In this document: positions 51,203 to 59,725 of the stretch, in pieces | How positions within the stretch are numbered: the first letter of the stretch is position 1 | Layout of the letters: each line of letters opens with the position of its first letter | NCBI RefSeq assembly: GCF_030232585.1 | Contig: NZ_JASPJX010000002.1 | Coordinates: forward strand, 218,640 to 282,639 | From: Corynebacterium sp. MSK008 | Lineage (GTDB): Bacteria; Actinomycetota; Actinomycetes; Mycobacteriales; Mycobacteriaceae | Length of the DNA stretch: 64,000 bases | Direction: 5' to 3' | Made by a program: the position numbers and the translations under genes | Notes under the pieces: model-generated | Told to the model about the DNA's origin: nothing | The model's database searches: none | Seen by the model: only the letters and a program-made list of their open reading frames with translations

Positions 51203-51592
51203 CGTCCTCGCTGCTGTCTGCGCAACGGCCGAGCCGAGCAGGATGAGTAAGCCGAGAGGGATGAGGTACAGAAACAGGTTGATGACCGGCAGCGACATGC
51301 CCGCCTGGTACTCCTCCCAAAAGACGTGGCCGGTGGAGCCCAGGCCCACAAGTAGGCAGGCAGTGGCGATCCAGACGGCCACGGTGGTACCGCGCTGCGC
51401 GCGGGTTGCGCGGGTGTATGCGGCCGCCCAGCCGACAGAGCCCACGCTTGTCAGAACGACAACGCCGATCCCGATGAGGCATGTTGTGGCGTGGGTGAGC
51501 CTGTCACCGGCGAGTCCGATCCCCGCGACAAACGCGCCCGGCACGGCTACCACGGAAGCGAGATACGCCCAGAGAATGCTTCGAGGAGACAT
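51173..51592 (-). CDS. Four-helix membrane protein
   Basis: 139 residues from ATG 51592 (an ATG 12 bases upstream is possible). Four hydrophobic helices, an outside loop STGHVFWEEYQAGMSLPV, and a basic C-terminal tail ARTSRARGERQR. The 3' end overlaps the recQ 3' end by 30 bases in convergent orientation. No family recognised. Confidence 0.6.
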   Translation of the reverse strand: MSPRSILWAYLASVVAVPGAFVAGIGLAGDRLTHATTCLIGIGVVVLTSVGSVGWAAAYTRATRAQRGTTVAVWIATACLLVGLGSTGHVFWEEYQAGMSLPVINLFLYLIPLGLLILLGSAVAQTAARTSRARGERQR

Positions 51593-51647
51593 GGTGAAGA
51601 GCATAGGAAAGTGCTCTGGAGGCGTGCTGACGGAAGACGTAAAGCAG

Positions 51648-51918
51648 TGTGGATAAGTGGTCAGTTATACAGCCTGGGTAGGGGCTACATTGTCCACTCG
51701 AGTGTACATTTCGTGGTTGTCAAACGTCGTGGTCAACCGAGTTATCCACCTATATCGTCACTATCTGAGAGTGTGAAAATATACAGCCTAACCAGGGGTA
51801 ACGGGTTCTTGTCTAGGGGGTCAAGAAGGCGAATCCACACAAATTCCACACCACAAACCCCAACCCTGTGGAAAACTCACCCGCACATTTCCCAATTGTT
51901 CACAGCCCCTGTGGATAA
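51648..51918. promoter_or_regulatory. DnaA-box cluster upstream of dnaB
   Basis: Perfect DnaA boxes TGTGGATAA occur at 51648-51656 and 51910-51918. One-mismatch boxes are TTATCCACC at 51742-51750 and TGTGGAAAA at 51867-51875. The region is AT-richer than its surroundings and has the palindrome CACTCGAGTG near 51695 and two ATACAGCCT copies. No gene is visible in 51605-51975. It could control dnaB through DnaA or act as a DnaA reservoir. Confidence 0.65.
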
Positions 51919-51975
51919 CTCGGTTTGCGGTTTGCGTTACGGGGTAGTCTCATACACACAGCGAAAGGGGAGACC

Positions 51976-53493
51976 ATGGGTGCAGACGACAGCTTCGACG
52001 ACTACGTGCCGCCGCCGGAACCGGCCACAGACTACGGAGATTTCAGCGACTCCGACTTTGAGGCGTTCCAAGGCAACAATGGCAGCTCGAAGGGGCGCGG
52101 CGGGCGGGGCGGCAGCTCGTCGAGAAGCAACCGCTACTCCAACTTCAACCGCGGCAACAACGAGCTGCAGGAGTACCGCACCCCGCCGCACGACGAGCTG
52201 GCGGAGCGCTCCGTCATCGGCGCGATGCTGCTCAACCCGGACGTCATCTTGGATGTGGCGGAAAGCCTGCGCCCGGACGACTTCTACTTCCCGGCGCATC
52301 AGTTGATCTACCAGGCGGTGCTGGACCTATTCGCGCAGGGCAGCAACATCGACGTGCTGATCGTCGCCGGCCGCTTAGACCGCATCAACGAGCTCGAGCG
52401 CGTCGGCGGCGCGCCGTACCTGCACACGCTGATCTCTGAGGTGCCCACGGCGGCGAACGCCCGCTACTACGCGGAGATTGTGGAGGAGAAGTCGATCCTG
52501 CGCCAGCTGGTCAACGCCGGCACGCAGGTGGTGCAGCTCGGCTACGAGGGCGAAGAGGGCATGGAGGTCGACGCCATCGTCGACCATGCCCAGCAGAAGG
52601 TCTTCAACATCACCCGCAACCAGTCGGGCGAGGATTACCGCCCGCTGTCGGACCTGCTCAAGCCGACAATCGACGAGCTGACCATGATCGCCTCGGGCGG
52701 CGCGCTCGAGGCGGGCGTGCCCACCGGGTTCATCGACCTGGACAAGCTCACCAACGGCCTGCACGCCGGCCAAATGATCATCATCGCGGCGCGACCGGGT
52801 GTGGGTAAGTCCACGCTCGCGCTGGACTTCATGCGCTCGTGCTCCATCCACCAGAACAAGACGTCCGTGATCTTCTCTCTGGAGATGAGCGCCTCCGAGA
52901 TCATCATGCGCATGCTGTCCGCGGAGACGGAGATCAAGCTCTCGGCGATGCGCTCGGGCCAGATGGAGGAGCGTGATTGGGAGAAGCTCACCCACCGCCT
53001 CACCGAGATTCAGGACGCGCCGCTGTTTATCGACGACTCGCCGAACCTCACCATGATGGAAATCCGCTCCAAGGCGCGCCGCCTGAAGCAGCAGCACGGC
53101 CTGGACCTGATTGTGGTGGACTACCTGCAGCTGATGAGCTCCGGCAAGAAGGTCGAGTCGCGCCAGCAGGAGGTCTCGGAGTTCTCCCGCCACCTGAAGC
53201 TGCTCGCCAAAGAGCTCGAGGTGCCGGTGATCGCCATCTCTCAGCTCAACCGTGGCCCGGAGGCCCGCACCGACAAGCGCCCGCAGCTGGCTGACCTGCG
53301 TGAGTCAGGCTCGCTGGAGCAGGACGCCGACATGGTGTTTCTGCTCTACCGCCCGGACTCGCAGGACCGCGACGACGAGCGCGCGGGCGAGGCCGACATC
53401 ATCGTGGCGAAGCACCGCGGCGGCCCGATCGACACCATTCCGGTGGCGCACCAGCTGCACTACTCGCGCTTCGTCAACATGGCGCACGGCTAG
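51976..53493 (+). CDS. dnaB: Replicative DNA helicase
   Basis: 505 residues from ATG 51976. A Ser/Gly/Asn-rich N-terminal tail of about 60 residues precedes the primase-binding domain (PPHDELAERSVIGAMLLNPDVI). The RecA-like domain has Walker A ARPGVGKSTLALDF near 274, the SLEMSASEIIMRML helix, Walker B LIVVDYLQLM, and the arginine-finger region KHRGGPIDT. No intein interrupts the P-loop, unlike in some mycobacteria. It unwinds the replication fork. Confidence 0.97.
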   Translation: MGADDSFDDYVPPPEPATDYGDFSDSDFEAFQGNNGSSKGRGGRGGSSSRSNRYSNFNRGNNELQEYRTPPHDELAERSVIGAMLLNPDVILDVAESLRPDDFYFPAHQLIYQAVLDLFAQGSNIDVLIVAGRLDRINELERVGGAPYLHTLISEVPTAANARYYAEIVEEKSILRQLVNAGTQVVQLGYEGEEGMEVDAIVDHAQQKVFNITRNQSGEDYRPLSDLLKPTIDELTMIASGGALEAGVPTGFIDLDKLTNGLHAGQMIIIAARPGVGKSTLALDFMRSCSIHQNKTSVIFSLEMSASEIIMRMLSAETEIKLSAMRSGQMEERDWEKLTHRLTEIQDAPLFIDDSPNLTMMEIRSKARRLKQQHGLDLIVVDYLQLMSSGKKVESRQQEVSEFSRHLKLLAKELEVPVIAISQLNRGPEARTDKRPQLADLRESGSLEQDADMVFLLYRPDSQDRDDERAGEADIIVAKHRGGPIDTIPVAHQLHYSRFVNMAHG

Positions 53494-53599
53494 TTAACCT
53501 GCCCTATGAACAGTTAGGCATGGCTTTCCAACGGTGACACGCTGCGGAAACGCGTTTATGCTTCAACAGCACAACGCAAAAGCTGCAAAGGAGAAAGCC

Positions 53600-53788
53600 A
53601 TGACCGTGCGTTCCATGAACGGCCCCGCCGCCTGCGCGAGCACGGTGGCCAAGCTCGACCCGAGCATTACCGTCGCCAAGACGGGGGAGAACACGCTCCT
53701 GCTCAACCTGCCGCGCAACATCGAGGAGATCGACAAGGCGACGGAGGACAAGTCGCTGCTGTCGCGCATCACGCGCTTCTTTGCTTAG
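53600..53788 (+). CDS. Small hypothetical protein
   Basis: 62 residues from ATG 53600, with AAGGAG 8 bases upstream. The polar N-terminus has one Cys (GPAACAST); a short strand NTLLLNLP and a C-terminal amphipathic helix DKSLLSRITRFFA follow. No family recognised. Good ribosome site and codon use favour a real gene. Confidence 0.6.
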   Translation: MTVRSMNGPAACASTVAKLDPSITVAKTGENTLLLNLPRNIEEIDKATEDKSLLSRITRFFA

Positions 53789-53806
53789 CGACGGGCTCCG
53801 CCTGAA

Positions 53807-55120
53807 CTACGCAATCGCCACCCCACGCTGCTCAGGCAGCGTAAACGCCGCCGCGCAGGCCAGCGCGAAGGCGGCGGCGAACACGCCGAACACCGCCGTC
53901 GAGCCGCCGAAGGCGAGCACCGGCGGAACCACCAGCGGCGCGAGAATTGAGCCGATGCGGCCGAACGCCGCGCCCGCGCCCGTGCCGGTTGCGCGGATAG
54001 CGGTGGGGTAGAGCTCCGGGCCGATCGCGTACAGCGCACCCCACGCCCCAAGGTTGAAGAAGCTGAGCAGGCAACCCGCAGCGATGATCTGCCACTCCGT
54101 GCTGGCCATGCCGTACGCGAACGCAGCAATCGCCGAGCCCGCGAGGAAACTCGCCAGCGTGGTGCGGCGGCCCCACCGCTCGATGAGCCAGGCGGCCGCG
54201 GCGTAGCCGGGCAGCTGCGCCAGGGTGATGATCAGCGTGAAGGTGAACGAGCGAACCAGGGAGAAACCCTGCTCCACCAGCAGGGACGGGATCCAGATGA
54301 ACGCGCCGTAGTAGGACAGCGACACGCAGAACCAGATAGCCCAAAATGCGGCGGTGCGCCCGCGCAGCTCCGGGCCCCAGATACCGCCATCGACGGGGTG
54401 TTCCTGGGCTGGCGCGGCGGTGTCGTACTGCGCGGGGTCAGCCTCGGCCTCGAACTCGCGGACGATCCGTTCGGCTTCGTCGTGCCGCCCCGCTGACTCG
54501 AGGAAGCGAACGGATTCCGGCAGTCCCATGCGCACGTAGATGGCGTACATCGCTGGCACCGCGCCGAGCGCGAAGCCCCAGCGCCAGCCGTTGTCGCTCT
54601 GCGCGACCACGAAGGTGCCGATCACGGCTGCCATGATCCAGCCCACGGCCCAGAACGCCTCCAGCAGCACGACCATGCGGCCGCGCACCTTGCGCGGGGA
54701 GAACTCGCTGACCAGCGTGGACGCTACCGGCAGTTCCGCGCCGAGGCCGAGGCCCACAAGGAAACGAAACACCATCAGCGACGCCACGGACCACGCTAGC
54801 GCTGAGGCGCCTGTGGCCAGCCCGTAGAGCAGAAGTGTGGCGGCGAAGACCTGGCGGCGGCCGATCTTGTCCGCCAGCAGGCCACCCAAGCTCGCGCCGA
54901 TTGCCATGCCGACGAAACCGATCGAGGCGATCCAGCTGGTCGTGGTGTTGTCCAAGTTCCACTGCACTGCTAGCGCGGCGAGGATGAAAGACACGAGGCC
55001 GATATCCATCGCATCCAGAGCCCAGCCGATGCCGGAGCCGACCAGCAAGCGTTTGTGTTTTGGGGTGACCGGCAGGCGGTCGAGGCGCTCGGTGCGGGTG
55101 AGCTGATCGGGAGAGTTCAT
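53807..55120 (-). CDS. MFS transporter, sugar-porter/NiaP-like
   Basis: 437 residues, twelve helices. The first helix has GWALDAMDIGLVSFIL with the Asp pair typical of aromatic acid, niacin and organic cation carriers of the MFS. Motif A is LLADKIGRRQVF, the repeat motif in the second half is LIERWGRRTTL, and PELYPTAIRATGTG is the sugar-porter signature after helix 10. The start at ATG 55120 is the first after a non-homologous extension. It imports an organic acid, vitamin or sugar; not further specified. Confidence 0.82.
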   Translation of the reverse strand: MNSPDQLTRTERLDRLPVTPKHKRLLVGSGIGWALDAMDIGLVSFILAALAVQWNLDNTTTSWIASIGFVGMAIGASLGGLLADKIGRRQVFAATLLLYGLATGASALAWSVASLMVFRFLVGLGLGAELPVASTLVSEFSPRKVRGRMVVLLEAFWAVGWIMAAVIGTFVVAQSDNGWRWGFALGAVPAMYAIYVRMGLPESVRFLESAGRHDEAERIVREFEAEADPAQYDTAAPAQEHPVDGGIWGPELRGRTAAFWAIWFCVSLSYYGAFIWIPSLLVEQGFSLVRSFTFTLIITLAQLPGYAAAAWLIERWGRRTTLASFLAGSAIAAFAYGMASTEWQIIAAGCLLSFFNLGAWGALYAIGPELYPTAIRATGTGAGAAFGRIGSILAPLVVPPVLAFGGSTAVFGVFAAAFALACAAAFTLPEQRGVAIA

Positions 55121-55186
55121 GCGGGGGAGTGTAGAGCGCGCCGCACCGCCCTTCACCCGTTAATATTCACGGCCGCCCGCCCGTGC

Positions 55187-57442
55187 CTATCCCGCCACAG
55201 AGTTAAACGCCCGCAGGCGCAGCGAGTTCGACACCACGAACACGGAGCTGAACGCCATGGCGATACCCGCGAGCATCGGGTTGAGGAAACCGAGCGCGGC
55301 CACGGGGATGAGGATGACGTTGTAGGCGAACGCCCAGAACAGGTTGCCCTTGATCGTCTTCAGGGTCTTGCGCGACAACCTGATCGCGTCGGCCGCGGAG
55401 GTCAGGGAGTTGCGCATCAGCGCGATGTCCGCGGCCTCGATGGCCACGTCCGTGCCCGCGCCCATGGCCAAACCCAGGTCCGCTTGGGCGAGAGCGGCGG
55501 CGTCGTTGACGCCGTCGCCGACCATGGCCACGTGCTTGCCCTCGGCCTGGAGGCGCTTGACCACGTCCACCTTGTCCTCCGGCAGGACCCCGGCGGTGAC
55601 GTTGGCGGGGTCGATGCCCACCTCAGCCGCGACGGCCTGGGCTGCGCCGGCGTTGTCGCCGGTGAGCAAGTGGGGCGTCAGCCCCAGCTCGCGCAGCTGC
55701 GCAACGGCGTTGGCGGAATCCTCCTTCACGGTGTCGCGCACCGCCACGAGCCCGGCCAGAGCGCCGTCCACTTCGACCGCTACCGGGGTCGCCCCGGCAC
55801 GCTCGGCGTCCTCGAAGGCGCTGGCCAGCCCGCCAAGCGGCACGGAGGGGCGGCCGACGCGGACCGGGTGGCCGTCGATACGCGCGGACGCTCCCTTGCC
55901 CACCTCATTTTGGAAGTCCTCCGAGGCCGGCACCTCGCTGGCCGCCTCCACGATCGCTCGGGCGATAGGGTGCTCGGAGCCGGCCTCCACGCCGGCGGCA
56001 AGCCGCAGCACCTCGTCGGCGTCGAAGCCGTCAGCCGCCACGACGTCCGCGACCCCCATCTCGCCCGACGTGATCGTGCCGGTCTTATCCATGACCACCG
56101 TGTCCACCTGGCGGGTGGATTCGAGCACTTCAGGGCCCTTGATCAACAGCCCCAGCTGGGCGCCGCGGCCGGTGCCCACCAGGATCGCGGTCGGGGTGGC
56201 AAGGCCCAGCGCGCACGGGCAGGCGATAATCAGCACAGCCACCGCCGCGGTAAACGCGTGGGCGACGCCGTGGCCCACGAGCAGGTGCCCGGCCAGCGTC
56301 ACCAGCGCAACCAGCACCACCACGGGCACGAAGACCTGCGAGATCTTGTCCACCAGCCGCTCCACCGGCGCCTTGCCGGCTTGCGCGTCGCGCACGAGCT
56401 TGCCCATCTGCGCGAGCGTGGTCTCGGCGCCGACGCGGGTTGCCTCCACCACCAGGCGGCCCGAGGTGTTCAGCGTCGCGCCGGTGACCGCGGAGCCTTC
56501 CGAGACTTCCACGGGCACGGACTCGCCGGTGAGCATCGATTCGTCCACCGCCGAGTGCCCGGACACCACGCGCCCGTCCGTGGCGACCTTCTCGCCCGGC
56601 CGCACGATGAACCTGTCGCCCACCGCCACCTGGGCAATCGGCACACGCACTTCCTTGCCGCCCCGGATCACCGCGGCGTCCTTGGCACCCATGTCCAACA
56701 GCTCGCGCAGCGCCTCGGAGGACTGCCCCTTCGCCCGCGTCTCAAACCACCTGCCTAGCAGCAGGAACGTGATCACCACACACACGGACTCGAGGTAGAT
56801 CTCGTCCATGCCCGCGTGTGACGGGAAGATCGACATCTCCATGACCATCCCCGGCTCGCCCGCGTTGCCGAAAAACAGCGCCCACACGGACCACAGGTAC
56901 GCCGCGGACGTGCCCAGCGTGATCAGCGTGTCCATCGTCGCCGCGCCGTGCTTCAGGTTCACCCAGGTCGCGCGGTGAAACACGCTGCCCGCGGCGAAAA
57001 ACACCAGCGTCGCCGCCGCGAACGCCGCCCACTGCCAGTTGGTGAACTGCAGCGCCGGCACCATGCTCACCAGCATCACCGGCAGCGACACCAGCGCCGC
57101 CCAAATCGTGGTGCGTTTCAGCTTTTCGGCTTCCTCCAGGCGCGCGCCTTCGAGCTTCTCGCTTGTCGACGCCCCTCCGGCCCCCGCCGCCTCACCCCCT
57201 ACGGCGTCATCAGTCATTTCGAACGCGTCGTACCCGGCGGAGCGCACTTCGTCGATAAGCAACTGCGACGACGCCTTCGCCGGATCGAAATCGACGGCGG
57301 CGGTCTCGGTGGAGTAGTTCACCGAGGCGTCCACGCCATCGAGCTTGTTAAGTTTGCGCTGCACACGCGAAGAGCACGACGAGCAGGTCATCCCCGTCAC
57401 GCCCAGCTCGACGTGCTGCAATGCTATGGGGGTTTCAGTCAT
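55187..57442 (-). CDS. Copper-translocating P1B-type ATPase (CopA-like)
   Basis: 751 residues. One N-terminal metal-binding HMA domain has [15 protein letters not shown], followed by eight membrane helices. The membrane site CPC lies in [13 protein letters not shown], phosphorylation Asp in VMDKTGT, the HP motif in GSEHPIARA, and the hinge in [17 protein letters not shown]. It exports Cu(I) from the cytosol. A 21-base gap separates it from the upstream chaperone gene; the three - strand genes to 57877 form a copper operon. Confidence 0.93.
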   Translation of the reverse strand: MTETPIALQHVELGVTGMTCSSCSSRVQRKLNKLDGVDASVNYSTETAAVDFDPAKASSQLLIDEVRSAGYDAFEMTDDAVGGEAAGAGGASTSEKLEGARLEEAEKLKRTTIWAALVSLPVMLVSMVPALQFTNWQWAAFAAATLVFFAAGSVFHRATWVNLKHGAATMDTLITLGTSAAYLWSVWALFFGNAGEPGMVMEMSIFPSHAGMDEIYLESVCVVITFLLLGRWFETRAKGQSSEALRELLDMGAKDAAVIRGGKEVRVPIAQVAVGDRFIVRPGEKVATDGRVVSGHSAVDESMLTGESVPVEVSEGSAVTGATLNTSGRLVVEATRVGAETTLAQMGKLVRDAQAGKAPVERLVDKISQVFVPVVVLVALVTLAGHLLVGHGVAHAFTAAVAVLIIACPCALGLATPTAILVGTGRGAQLGLLIKGPEVLESTRQVDTVVMDKTGTITSGEMGVADVVAADGFDADEVLRLAAGVEAGSEHPIARAIVEAASEVPASEDFQNEVGKGASARIDGHPVRVGRPSVPLGGLASAFEDAERAGATPVAVEVDGALAGLVAVRDTVKEDSANAVAQLRELGLTPHLLTGDNAGAAQAVAAEVGIDPANVTAGVLPEDKVDVVKRLQAEGKHVAMVGDGVNDAAALAQADLGLAMGAGTDVAIEAADIALMRNSLTSAADAIRLSRKTLKTIKGNLFWAFAYNVILIPVAALGFLNPMLAGIAMAFSSVFVVSNSLRLRAFNSVAG

Positions 57443-57463
57443 AACCCCCAGCCTAGGCCTGGT

Positions 57464-57664
57464 TTAGGCCAGTGTGTAACCGGCTTCCTTCACCGCGGCC
57501 GCGATGTCGTCGGTGGAGAAACCGTCACCCTCGACAGTGACCGTTCCGGTGGTGTGGTCCGCCTTCACAGCGGTCACGCCCGCGACCTCAGAGATCTCCT
57601 CCTGCACGCTCATCTCGCAGTGCCCGCAGGTCATGCCTTCAACGTTGAACTCGCGTCCGGCCAT
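57464..57664 (-). CDS. Copper chaperone, HMA domain (CopZ-like)
   Basis: 66-residue single HMA domain with the copper site GMTCGHCEMSVQEEI and the ferredoxin-like beta-alpha-beta pattern ending AAAVKEAGYTL. It delivers Cu(I) to the ATPase encoded next. Starts after AGGAGG. It lies 12 bases downstream of a related gene lacking the cysteines. Confidence 0.93.
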   Translation of the reverse strand: MAGREFNVEGMTCGHCEMSVQEEISEVAGVTAVKADHTTGTVTVEGDGFSTDDIAAAVKEAGYTLA

Positions 57665-57676
57665 GGTGTGTCCTCC

Positions 57677-57877
57677 TTAAATCTCGATTACGTAGCCGGC
57701 GTTTTTCGCCGCCTGCACTATATCTTCGTCGGCGAAGATGAAGCCGACAACTGTGAGGTGCCCGGCCTCGAGGTCCAAATCCACCTCGTGGGTGCCGTCC
57801 ACCAGCGACAGCTCGTCTTTGAGCGAATCGACCGCGACTTCGTCCTTCGGGCCCGAGATCCGGTACGTCTTCGTCAT
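57677..57877 (-). CDS. Cysteine-less HMA-like domain protein
   Basis: 66 residues, same length and strand pattern as the chaperone beside it (TYRISGPKDEVAVDSLKDEL, VDGTHEVDLDLEAGHLTVVG, DEDIVQAAKNAGYVIEI). The metal-binding loop reads SGPKDEVAV instead of GMTCGHCEM, so neither metal Cys is present. It is first in the copper operon, with its own GGAGG start. It may be a decoy, a partner for the chaperone, or a binder of another ligand. Confidence 0.75.
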   Translation of the reverse strand: MTKTYRISGPKDEVAVDSLKDELSLVDGTHEVDLDLEAGHLTVVGFIFADEDIVQAAKNAGYVIEI

Positions 57878-57944
57878 GGCTGCTGCACGCCTCCTGGTTT
57901 CCACTCGTTCCAGCCCGGCCTGGAATAGCTCGGACATTGTTAAG

Positions 57945-57970
57945 GTTGTACCCGTTGCAATCCCTACAAC
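57945..57970. promoter_or_regulatory. Inverted repeat between copper operon and trxA, candidate operator
   Basis: GTTGTA and TACAAC separated by 14 bases lie in the divergent spacer, 68 bases from the HMA start and 29 from trxA. It could bind a metal or redox regulator; none is encoded nearby. Confidence 0.4.
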
Positions 57971-57998
57971 AATAACCAAAAGCTTTAAGGAGTGTACT

Positions 57999-58370
57999 TT
58001 GAGCACGATCGATGTAACCGAGGACACTTTCCAGGAGACCGTCACCCAAGACGGCATTGTGTTTGTGGACGCATGGGCAGACTGGTGCGGCCCCTGCAAG
58101 CAGTTCGCGCCGACGTACGAGAAGGCCTCCGAAAAGCACACCGACGTCACGTTTGCCAAGCTTGACACCGAGGCCAACCAGCAGCTCGCTTCCGCCCTGG
58201 AGATTCAGGCGATCCCGACGCTGATGGCGTTCCGCGACGGCATCCTGATCTTCCAGAACGCAGGGGCCTTGCCTCCGGCCGCGTTCGACGACCTTGTCCA
58301 GCAGGTCAAGGACTTGGACATGGACGACGTTCGCCGCCAGATCGCCGAGCAGAACGCCTCCGAGCAGTAA
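57999..58370 (+). CDS. trxA: Thioredoxin
   Basis: 123 residues from TTG 57999, with AAGGAG seven bases before. Active site W29-C30-G31-P32-C33 in ADWCGPCKQFAP, cis-Pro in QAIPTLMAF, and a C-terminal helical extension DVRRQIAEQNASEQ. A general cytosolic disulfide reductase. The strong start site and terminator mark it as a single-gene unit. There may be other thioredoxins in the genome, so the trxA name is by type. Confidence 0.88.
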   Translation: MSTIDVTEDTFQETVTQDGIVFVDAWADWCGPCKQFAPTYEKASEKHTDVTFAKLDTEANQQLASALEIQAIPTLMAFRDGILIFQNAGALPPAAFDDLVQQVKDLDMDDVRRQIAEQNASEQ

Positions 58371-58381
58371 GTTTTTTATTC

Positions 58382-58407
58382 AGCGCCCGCAAGACGGGCG
58401 CTTTTTT
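58382..58407 (+). terminator. Rho-independent terminator after thioredoxin
   Basis: GCGCCCG/CGGGCGC stem with a short AAGA-type loop followed by TTTTTT, 12 bases after the stop. Confidence 0.88.
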
Positions 58408-58457
58408 CATGCGTACACTTGCCTCACGACGAACCCCACCACCGGAAGGACACTCCA

Positions 58458-59399
58458 ATGGCGAACCCGTTTAGCAAGGGCTGGAAGTACCTCATGCAGT
58501 CGTTCGACACCAAGATCGACCAAAATGCAGACCCGAAGGTGCAGATCCAGCAGGCCGTCGCAGCCGCGAAGGAGCAGCACAAGGCAGTCTCCGCGCACGC
58601 AGCCAACATCATCGGCAACCGCAACCAGCTGCAGATGAAGATGGAGCGCCTGATCAAGTCCCAGGAGGACCTGCAGAACAAGGCCCGCACCGCCCTGCAG
58701 GCCGCGCAAAAGGCGGAAGCTGCTGGCGACGCCGAGAAGGCGCAGCAGTTCAACAACGCCGCCGAGGTCATCGCCACCCAGCTGGTGTCCGTGGAGCAGG
58801 AGCTCGAGCAGACCAAGCAGGCCTACGCCTCTGCCGACCACGCCGCCAAGGAAGCCCAGGCGAAGCAGCAGCAGTCCGAGGCGAACCTGAAGGAGCAGCT
58901 CTCCCAGGTGAGCCAGCTCGAGTCCCAGCTCAACCAGGCCCGCATGCAGGAGCAGACGGCCAAGACCATGGACTCGATGAACCAGTTCAACGACGACAAC
59001 GTGCCCACCCTCGATGGCGTGCGCGACAAGATCGAACGCCGCTACGCCAACGCGCTGGGCCAGCAGGAGTTGATGAAGGACTCCATGACCGACCGAATGG
59101 CCGAAATCGAGTCCGGCTCCACCGACGTGGCAGCCGCCAGCCGCCTGGACCAGATCCGTGCATCCATGTCCGGCGAGCTCGAGTCCGGCTCCGGTGCGGG
59201 CGCGGATGCCGCTGACCGCCAGCTCGAGGCGGGCTCTGGTGAGGGCTCGCAGGGTGAGGCCGCTGACCCGGCCGCCGACGCCGCCGAGAAGCGGTCCGGC
59301 AGCTCCCGCCGCGTCGTCGCCGATGCCTCTAGCACCGACGCCTCTAGCACCGACGACATCCTCGCCGACGCCGAGAAGTACATGCGCGACGAGGACTAA
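58458..59399 (+). CDS. pspA: PspA/IM30-family envelope stress protein
   Basis: 313 residues. Residues 1-215 are the long coiled coil of PspA (NPFSKGWKYLMQSFDTKIDQNADPKVQIQQAVAAAKEQ, then continuous heptads rich in Gln, Ala and Glu). The C-terminal 90 residues are Ser/Gly/Asp/Ala-rich and disordered, ending with the conserved helix ILADAEKYMRDED. Corynebacterial members carry such tails. Peripheral inner-membrane protein that stabilises a stressed membrane. Preceded by GGAAGGA. Confidence 0.88.
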   Translation: MANPFSKGWKYLMQSFDTKIDQNADPKVQIQQAVAAAKEQHKAVSAHAANIIGNRNQLQMKMERLIKSQEDLQNKARTALQAAQKAEAAGDAEKAQQFNNAAEVIATQLVSVEQELEQTKQAYASADHAAKEAQAKQQQSEANLKEQLSQVSQLESQLNQARMQEQTAKTMDSMNQFNDDNVPTLDGVRDKIERRYANALGQQELMKDSMTDRMAEIESGSTDVAAASRLDQIRASMSGELESGSGAGADAADRQLEAGSGEGSQGEAADPAADAAEKRSGSSRRVVADASSTDASSTDDILADAEKYMRDED

Positions 59400-59430
59400 C
59401 CGCCTCCAACTAGCAGATCACAAACGGTCG

Positions 59431-59510
59431 CCTGACAGATTACGGCGGCCGTTTGTGCTGACCTGGGGGTCTGGGGGCCGCCTGACAGATTCCGCCGCGA
59501 AGTGTCGGCG
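59431..59510 (+). repeat. Intergenic repeat family 2, copy E
   Basis: Reverse-complement match to 11613-11692. CCTGACAGATT occurs twice (59431 and 59481), with CCGTTTGTG, GACCTGGGGG and GTGTCGGCG between and after. CACAAACGG just upstream (59420-59428) can pair with CCGTTTGTG, giving a hairpin after pspA. Confidence 0.7.
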
Positions 59511-59522
59511 CCTTCCGCCAGA

Positions 59523-59642
59523 TTTGTTCACTCGCCCTGGCCCGCACAGTGAACAGATGCCCATTTGGACGAGTGATTAATTCACTCTGCCCAGGTCGCC
59601 GACCCCCGGGTTGGAATCTATTCACTCGCCGGGTGAACAAAT
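59523..59642. repeat. Intergenic repeat family 1, copy C
   Basis: Bounded by ATTTGTTCAC and GTGAACAAAT, with internal GTGAACAGAT, GATTAATTCACT, GCCCAGGTCGCC and ATCTATTCAC. It begins 12 bases after family 2 copy E. Confidence 0.75.
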
Positions 59643-59671
59643 CCGCGTAGAGCATCCGGATCGCACAACGA

Positions 59672-59710
59672 AGCGGCGCCCCGAAGGCCGAAAACCCCGG
59701 GGCGCCGCGA
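59672..59710 (-). terminator. Hairpin after the NYN-domain gene
   Basis: GCGGCGCCCCG and CGGGGCGCCGC form an 11-bp stem, 17 bases beyond the stop of the gene at 59726. No clear T-tract follows. Confidence 0.6.
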
Positions 59711-59725
59711 AAGCCGGAAACCGCT

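Noticed and set aside
55055..56798. Two long + strand frames opposite the copper ATPase
   Set aside because: They lie fully antisense to a P-type ATPase with every motif intact and show no protein features.
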